Positions 59,209-64,000 of a stretch of 64,000 nucleotides of DNA are shown here, piece by piece (position 1 is the stretch's first letter; each line of letters opens with the position of its first letter). A program made the position numbers and the translations under genes. The notes under the pieces are model-generated. The model did not search any database. It saw only the letters and a list, made by a program, of their open reading frames with translations, and was not told the origin of the DNA. This DNA comes from Limosilactobacillus rudii (GTDB lineage: Bacteria > Bacillota > Bacilli > Lactobacillales > Lactobacillaceae): assembly GCF_014145455.1 (NCBI RefSeq), contig NZ_JACIVB010000062.1, forward strand, positions 124,001 to 188,000. The letters are read 5' to 3'.

Positions 59209-59277
59209 CGACTAGCAGGCATTAAATACTTTCCGGATCGCAAGGGGACGAGAGGTTAGGAGCTCTTGTCCTTTTGC
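59187..59277 (-). ncRNA. Candidate antisense antitoxin RNA
   Basis: A minus-strand promoter with extended -10 TGGTATACT (-10 at 59289-59284) and -35-like TCGACC 17 bases upstream predicts a start near 59277. About 90 bases on, GCTAGTCGC/GCGATTAGC (59216-59208 with 59202-59194) forms a 9-pair stem followed by TTTTTTT, a clean intrinsic terminator on this strand. The RNA is complementary to the last codons and 3' UTR of the toxin mRNA, the arrangement of TxpA/RatA and BsrG/SR4. Confidence 0.68.
59242..59275 (+). terminator. Toxin mRNA terminator
   Basis: AAGGGGACGAGAG pairs with CTCTTGTCCTTTT over 13 pairs (three G-T) around an 8-base loop; the T run is part of the 3' arm. It lies inside the region covered by the antisense RNA. 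Confidence 0.8.
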
Positions 59278-59316
59278 ATATTCAGTATACCATATTAATG
59301 CTAGAAGGTCGATGTT

Positions 59317-59490
59317 ATGGTTAGTGAAGCACAGAAACGAGCAAAGAAGAAGTGGGACGATAAAAACAAAGATAAGAACCGAGTATATCGTTACCGTTCA
59401 TATGCTCGTAAGTTTATCCGTGATTTAGCAACAGATGATGATTTGAAAGAATTGCGTAAGATAATTGATGAGAGGTTGAGCAATGCATAG
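59317..59490 (+). CDS. Small basic mobile-element protein
   Basis: 57 residues: MVSEAQKRAKKKWDDKNKDKNRVYRYRSYARKFIRDLATDDDLKELRKIIDERL. This pattern (xEAQKRAxKKW..KN..K) is frequent in phages and plasmids of Firmicutes; function unknown, possibly DNA binding. RBS AGAAGG. Confidence 0.68.
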   Translation: MVSEAQKRAKKKWDDKNKDKNRVYRYRSYARKFIRDLATDDDLKELRKIIDERLSNA

Positions 59491-59761
59491 AAAATCATTT
59501 AAAAATGTAAAAGATAATTCTTTGATTGTTGATGATGGTTGGTTTAACGCAATGTATAAGGATAAGATTGATGATCATTTAGGAATGGAAGCAGAGATTA
59601 GCTTTTTGAAACAACCAGATAGTGTTGATATCTTATTAACTAACCTTTATTATCCTAATATGCGTCAAGGAACACGAGAACAAGATGACCAACAAACAAT
59701 ATTTAGGTTATCTAAAAAGAATGCTGAAAAATTGCGAGACTATTTGAACAAAGTATTATAG
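59483..59761 (+). CDS. Hypothetical protein before terminase
   Basis: 92 residues (MHRKSFKNVKDNSLIVDDGWFNAMYKDKIDDHLGMEAEISFL...). Start overlaps the previous stop by 8 bases. No family recognised. Confidence 0.6.
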   Translation: MHRKSFKNVKDNSLIVDDGWFNAMYKDKIDDHLGMEAEISFLKQPDSVDILLTNLYYPNMRQGTREQDDQQTIFRLSKKNAEKLRDYLNKVL

Positions 59762-59792
59762 ACGACTGTCAGTTTTGATAGTCGTTTTTATT
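59762..59792 (+). terminator. Terminator before the packaging genes
   Basis: ACGACT pairs with AGTCGT around a 12-base loop, then TTTTTATTTT. Late transcription would need antitermination or partial readthrough here, or a new promoter that I cannot identify. Confidence 0.7.
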
Positions 59793-59824
59793 TTGCAATC
59801 AGAAAGGTGGTGTGGTGATATGCC

Positions 59825-60682
59825 ATGAGCAAAATAGAAGAAGCTAAGGCAGATTACTTAGCAGGGATGAAGTATAAGGACATCGCTGCTAAGTATGGTG
59901 TTGCCCTTAGTACGGTTAAGTCGTGGAAGACCAGGAATAAGTGGCAACGAAAGAATGCAACCAAGAAAAAAAGTATGCATACAAAATCAAAAAGTACGCG
60001 TACAAAGCAAGAAAAGGTTGCACCGTCTTTGCCACCACCAGAATTGCCAGATAGTAATGAACTGAATGATAAGCAGAAAGCCTTTTGTTTGTACTATTTA
60101 CAGCGATATAACGCAACTTGGGCTTATCAGAAAGCGTATGGTGGAAGTTATGAATCTGCTAGACGGCTAGGTTCTCTGTTATTGACAAATATTGACATAA
60201 AATCTTATCTTACTGAGTTGAAGAAGCAACAATCACAAGAGCTGTTTGCAACTGCGAATGATATTTTATTGCGTTACTTACATCAAGCAACTGGTGATAT
60301 TACCGATGTTCTTTCATTCAGGACTGAGAAGCATCTAGCTTACTACAAGGTACGCGATAAGGAAGGTCCTTATGAAGATGGTGGCGGTCATTTCCGCTAT
60401 GTTCCAAAGATTGACCCAGAAACAGGTGAACAAGCCTATTACTACGAAAACATCGTAGAACTGAAAGACAGTAGCAAGATTGATACATCAAATATCAAGA
60501 ATATTCGTATTGATAAAGGTGAGCCAGTGGTTGAAATGGAAGACCGTCAAAAAGCAATGCAAATCCTGCTTGATCGGTTACCTGAACCAGAAGTTAGCGA
60601 TGATAGCACTAACTCATTGCTTGCAGCACTTAGTAACGGTATGAAGAAAGTATGGGGTGAGAATAAGAATGAAGACAGTTAG
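59825..60682 (+). CDS. terS: Terminase small subunit
   Basis: 285 residues. N-terminal helix-turn-helix MKYKDIAAKYGVALSTVKSWKTRNKW, then the Terminase_2 domain (ELNDKQKAFCLYYLQRYNATWAYQKAYGGSYESARRLGSLLLTN). It recognises the pac/cos site and stimulates the large subunit. Overlaps terL by 14 bases. Confidence 0.93.
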   Translation: MSKIEEAKADYLAGMKYKDIAAKYGVALSTVKSWKTRNKWQRKNATKKKSMHTKSKSTRTKQEKVAPSLPPPELPDSNELNDKQKAFCLYYLQRYNATWAYQKAYGGSYESARRLGSLLLTNIDIKSYLTELKKQQSQELFATANDILLRYLHQATGDITDVLSFRTEKHLAYYKVRDKEGPYEDGGGHFRYVPKIDPETGEQAYYYENIVELKDSSKIDTSNIKNIRIDKGEPVVEMEDRQKAMQILLDRLPEPEVSDDSTNSLLAALSNGMKKVWGENKNEDS

Positions 60683-61943
60683 ATTTCAATTTACTCCATT
60701 CAGTCGTAAACAATTACAGGTGCTTAGCTGGTGGTTAAATGATGATTTGAGAAACTATGAAGCTATTATCTGTGATGGCTCTGTTCGTGCTGGGAAAACA
60801 GTAGTCATGTCTTTATCGTACGTTTTATGGTCTATGACACAGTTTAATAATCAGCAATTTGGCATGGCTGGAAAAACGATCGGATCATTCAGACGTAACG
60901 TGCTAAGACCTCTAAGAAGTATGTTAGAGAGTGAAGGCTACCTAATTAGGGACTCTCGTTCAGATAATATGCTAACCATTAGCAAGAATGGGCATACAAA
61001 TTATTACTTTATCTTTGGTGGTAAAGATGAAGCTTCACAGGACTTGGTTCAAGGTATTACTTTGGCTGGGTTCTTTTTTGATGAAGTTGCTTTGATGCCA
61101 CAGTCATTTGTTAATCAGGCAACGGCTCGGTGTTCGATAACAGGTGCAAAAATGTGGTTTAACTGTAACCCAGAAGGGCCATATCACTGGTTCAAACTTG
61201 AATGGATTGACCAAATGAAAGATAAGCGAGCGTTACGACTCCATTTTATGATGCAGGACAATCCGTCATTGGCACAAGAAACCATTGATCGTTATAACCG
61301 AATGTATTCCGGTGTGTTCTATCAGCGTTACATCTTAGGACTGTGGGTAATGTCAGAAGGTGTTATCTATGACAACTTCGATCGAGACATGATGGTAGTT
61401 AATGAATTGCCTCGTCACTTTGAAAAGTATTATGTGTCTTGCGACTACGGTACACAAAACCCAACAGTATTTTTATTGTGGGGACGTAATCATGGCACTT
61501 GGTACTTAGTTAAGGAATATTACTATTCAGGACGTGCGACTGCTCATCAAAAGACAGATGAGCAGTATTGCCAAGAGCTTAAGAAGTTTCTTGGTAATAT
61601 TCATGCAAAGATTATCATTGACCCATCTGCTGCTTCTTTTATTGCTGTATTAAGAAATAATGGTTTCCGAGTGCAAAAGGCAAAAAATGATGTGGTAGAT
61701 GGTATTCGTGTTACCCAAACGGCAATGAACGAGGGCAAGATACTATTTAGTAATCAATGTCCTAATTTATTTAAAGAATTATCCAGCTATGTATGGGATG
61801 AAAAAGCAGCTGAACGTGGTGAAGATAAACCAGTGAAAGAACATGATCATGCTTGCGATGCTATGCGTTATTTCGTTTACATGGTTATCCATAAAGGCTT
61901 CACTGCAAAGATTACTAAACGTCCACATGTTCGTGGGTTATAG
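60669..61943 (+). CDS. terL: Terminase large subunit
   Basis: 424 residues from ATG at 60669 (MKTVRFQFTPFSRKQ). ATPase: Walker A-like DGSVRAGKTVVMS and Walker B GFFFDEVALM. Nuclease domain: SCDYGTQNPTVF, IIDPSAASF and EHDHACDAMRYFVY give the metal-binding aspartates. It packages DNA into proheads; with the SPP1-type portal next to it, headful packaging is plausible. Confidence 0.96.
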   Translation: MKTVRFQFTPFSRKQLQVLSWWLNDDLRNYEAIICDGSVRAGKTVVMSLSYVLWSMTQFNNQQFGMAGKTIGSFRRNVLRPLRSMLESEGYLIRDSRSDNMLTISKNGHTNYYFIFGGKDEASQDLVQGITLAGFFFDEVALMPQSFVNQATARCSITGAKMWFNCNPEGPYHWFKLEWIDQMKDKRALRLHFMMQDNPSLAQETIDRYNRMYSGVFYQRYILGLWVMSEGVIYDNFDRDMMVVNELPRHFEKYYVSCDYGTQNPTVFLLWGRNHGTWYLVKEYYYSGRATAHQKTDEQYCQELKKFLGNIHAKIIIDPSAASFIAVLRNNGFRVQKAKNDVVDGIRVTQTAMNEGKILFSNQCPNLFKELSSYVWDEKAAERGEDKPVKEHDHACDAMRYFVYMVIHKGFTAKITKRPHVRGL

Positions 61944-61958
61944 AAAGAAGGTGTTTAT

Positions 61959-63452
61959 GTGGCAGTTACGATTGATAGGGATTTGCTTGGCGACTTGAAT
62001 GAGCCAAACATTGAAGCGATTAACTATGCAATTAGAGAATTACGAAGTCGTAAAAGCAGGCTAGATAAATTAGCTAATTACTACAACGGTAAGCAGGAAG
62101 TAGAAAATCATGAGTTTGAAAACGCTAATGTCAAGGCTTCCAATGTTATGGTTAATCACGCTAAGTACATTACTGATATGAACGTGGGTTTTATGACTGG
62201 TAATCCAGTTAAATATACGGCAGATAAGGGTAAAAATATTGATGAGGTGCTAGATGTACTCAAAAATATTGATATCCATAAACACGATATTGAGCTAGAG
62301 AAAGATTTATCGGTGTTTGGTTATGGTTATGAATTACTGTACTTAAAGCAAACAGATCCAATTACTACGGTAGATAGAATGGGTAATGAAAAATTCACTC
62401 CGAATACTGAGCTACGGGTTGAAGTAGTTGATCCTAGAGCAGCGATCGTGGTTACTGATGATACAGTAGAACATGAACCATTATTCGGCGTGTTTGTTCA
62501 AGAAAAGAAGGACTTGAGTGGAATTACTGATGGTTATAGCGTTACTGTCTACATGCCTAAACGGGTAGTAGAGTACCGTTCAAAGCTATCAGCAAACCTG
62601 TCAGCGGATGATCCAATTGTTTATGACAGTGAAAGCTTATTTGGCGCTGTTCCTTTGATTGAGTACCGTAACAATGAAGAACGGCAGGGCGACTTTGAAC
62701 AGCTTATCTCCTTAATTGATGCATACAACCTACTGCAAACAGACCGGATTTCTGACAAGGAAGCCTTTGTTGATGCATTGCTTGTTACGTTTGGCTTTGG
62801 TTTAGGGGATGACAAGGATGATATTCAACGATTAAAACGTGGCGCAATTGAAGCTCCTCCTCGTGAAGAAGGTGCTGACATTGAATGGTTAACAAAGAGC
62901 TTTGATGAAACCCAAGTTAATTTACTTAGCCAATCAGTTGAGAATGATATTCATAAGATATCCTACGTTCCAAATATGAATGATGAGAAGTTTATGGGTA
63001 ATGTCTCTGGAGAAGCAATGAAGTTTAAGCTGTTTGGTTTAGAGAACCTTTTGTCGATTAAGCAACGATACTTCTTTGATGGCTTGCGACGAAGATTAAA
63101 TCTAATTCAAACCATTGTAAACATCAAAGGTGCCAATGATGATGTTAGTGGTTGTGATATCTCGCTTACGGCTAATATCCCAGTTAACTTATCTGACGTT
63201 GTTAACAATATTAAGAATGCTGATGGGGTTATTCCTCGTAAGTATACGTATAGTTGGTTGCCAGACGTTGATAATCCACAAGAAGTTATTGATGAAATGG
63301 ACCAACAGGATGCAGAAAACGTTAGAAAAAATCAACGAGCATTGCAAGAGCAAGACCCAGACCGATTAGAAGTGGAGGATAGTCAAGATGATTCAAGTAC
63401 AAATCAAGAAGGAACCGAACAAGACAACGGTCATAGCAAGCGGACACGCTGA
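61959..63452 (+). CDS. Portal protein (SPP1 gp6-like)
   Basis: 497 residues, GTG start at 61959 behind AAGAAGGTG. DLNEPNIEAINYAIRELRSRKSRLDKLANYYNGKQ, FMTGNPVKYTAD and YVPNMNDEKFMGNVSGEAMKFKLFGLE are typical of the SPP1/Listeria A118 portal family; acidic Gln/Asn-rich tail. The dodecamer forms the DNA entry vertex. Overlaps the protease gene by 65 bases. Confidence 0.94.
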   Translation: MAVTIDRDLLGDLNEPNIEAINYAIRELRSRKSRLDKLANYYNGKQEVENHEFENANVKASNVMVNHAKYITDMNVGFMTGNPVKYTADKGKNIDEVLDVLKNIDIHKHDIELEKDLSVFGYGYELLYLKQTDPITTVDRMGNEKFTPNTELRVEVVDPRAAIVVTDDTVEHEPLFGVFVQEKKDLSGITDGYSVTVYMPKRVVEYRSKLSANLSADDPIVYDSESLFGAVPLIEYRNNEERQGDFEQLISLIDAYNLLQTDRISDKEAFVDALLVTFGFGLGDDKDDIQRLKRGAIEAPPREEGADIEWLTKSFDETQVNLLSQSVENDIHKISYVPNMNDEKFMGNVSGEAMKFKLFGLENLLSIKQRYFFDGLRRRLNLIQTIVNIKGANDDVSGCDISLTANIPVNLSDVVNNIKNADGVIPRKYTYSWLPDVDNPQEVIDEMDQQDAENVRKNQRALQEQDPDRLEVEDSQDDSSTNQEGTEQDNGHSKRTR

Positions 63453-63675
63453 GTATAGCGTTAAAGGTTCAGATATTGTTTGTGCTTCGTTCTCTACGCT
63501 TCTAACTCATACGGTTAATAATTGTACTGATGTTACTGTGAATGATGAGAATGGGGTGTTGAAGGCTGTATTCACAGATAGTAAACGTATTGAAAATAAA
63601 ACATTACTTGATGCGTTTGAGAACACTGTTAATGAGCTTGTCGAACAATACGATCAATACATTACTATTCTGTAG
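63388..63675 (+). CDS. Prp-like cysteine protease
   Basis: 95 residues with SGHAEYSVKGSDIVCASFSTLL: catalytic His20 and Cys32 of the Prp family. Host Prp removes the N-terminal extension of ribosomal protein L27, and in staphylococcal phage 80-alpha it cleaves capsid and scaffold. Here the gene sits between portal and minor head protein, so a head-maturation role is likely. RBS GTGGAGG nine bases before ATG. Confidence 0.86.
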   Translation: MIQVQIKKEPNKTTVIASGHAEYSVKGSDIVCASFSTLLTHTVNNCTDVTVNDENGVLKAVFTDSKRIENKTLLDAFENTVNELVEQYDQYITIL

Positions 63676-63685
63676 GTGAAAGCCC

Positions 63686-64000
63686 ATGAAAGTTGATAAG
63701 AGCCAGTTTAACTATTGGCAATTACGGGACTTGCAGGACGAGCAAAAGAATCAGGATGAAGCAACTAAACGATTAAAAATAATCAATATTGCCTATCAAA
63801 AAGCACAAGCATATCTAAGCGACGAGGTTCACAGAATTTATCGTCGCTATTTTTATGCTGATATAACTGCTAATGAAGTAGCAACTATCATGTCATCACA
63901 TATTTCTCCCTCTGAGTTGGTAACAATCAAAGCGTTAGCAACTAATATTACTGATAAAGAGAGCAAGAAAGCTGTTGATGACTATTTGAGTAGGCTTGCT
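63686..64000 (+). CDS. Minor head protein, SPP1 gp7-like (5' part)
   Basis: First 105 codons; runs off the window. MKVDKSQFNYWQLRDLQDEQKNQDEATKRL, then helical IYRRYFYADITANEVATIM, is the N-terminal pattern of gp7/Mu-F-type head morphogenesis proteins following the portal. RBS AGGTGAAAG. Confidence 0.78.
   Translation, partial: MKVDKSQFNYWQLRDLQDEQKNQDEATKRLKIINIAYQKAQAYLSDEVHRIYRRYFYADITANEVATIMSSHISPSELVTIKALATNITDKESKKAVDDYLSRLA

Noticed and set aside
1-64000. CRISPR array
   Set aside because: No regularly spaced identical repeats with unique spacers were seen; the repeats present are operators, hairpins or a coding repeat.

Overview
The window joins a low-GC Firmicutes chromosome (positions 1-36040) to a temperate siphophage prophage (about 36060 to beyond 64000). 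Gene order (xseAB-ispA-tlyA-argR-recN; gmk-rpoZ-coaBC-priA-fmt-rsmB-stp-pknB-rsgA-rpe-thiN; rpmB; yloU-fakA-recG-plsX-acpP-rnc-smc-ftsY-ylxM-ffh-rpsP-khpA-rimM-trmD-rplS), TTG/GTG starts and codon use point to Lactobacillaceae. A Limosilactobacillus such as L. reuteri is my best guess, an inference not tested by any search.

Host part. Almost everything lies on the plus strand in tightly packed operons: DNA repair, isoprenoids, rRNA/tRNA modification, translation initiation, replication restart, the cell-wall-sensing Ser/Thr kinase/phosphatase pair, fatty acid synthesis, chromosome segregation, the signal recognition particle and ribosomal proteins S16, L19 and L28. Two deviations stand out: a minus-strand YolD-like gene behind a LexA-type promoter (5807-6197), and an amino-acid permease between trmD and rplS.

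Prophage part. The integrase (36115-37245, minus) lies just behind the rplS terminator. Next comes a minus-strand lysogeny block: three small membrane/SHOCT proteins, a candidate attenuator, a PemK/MazF-like protein with a large helical insertion, an ImmA-type metallopeptidase and a short HTH repressor. A divergent operator region with three copies of a TTAAACAA motif separates repressor and Cro. The early plus-strand operon (41012-54167) holds many small overlapping genes plus RecT, a PD-(D/E)XK nuclease, a DnaD-type initiator, a Rha/ORF6C regulator, a methyltransferase and RusA. Four minus-strand genes sit inside it, three of them with their own extended -10 promoters.

The most unusual part is the cargo zone between the late regulator ArpU (54265-54789) and the terminase (59825 onward). 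About 880 bases without a convincing gene (54790-55672) form a chain of inverted repeats. Three tRNA-like elements are embedded in it, with good acceptor stems and canonical T-arms (GTTCGATTC) but non-canonical anticodon arms. A fourth (56998-57114) carries an insertion of about 40 bases where the 7-base anticodon loop should be. The same zone holds a DUF4417 protein, an orphan type I methyltransferase with a half-size specificity subunit, and a locus with the layout of a type I toxin-antitoxin system: a 40-residue membrane peptide, a convergent antisense RNA with promoter and terminator, and 5'-3' complementarity in the toxin mRNA. The window ends in the head module: small and large terminase, SPP1-type portal, a Prp-like cysteine protease and the start of a gp7-like minor head protein.

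All functional calls come from reading protein and DNA motifs by eye; no database search or folding program was run.
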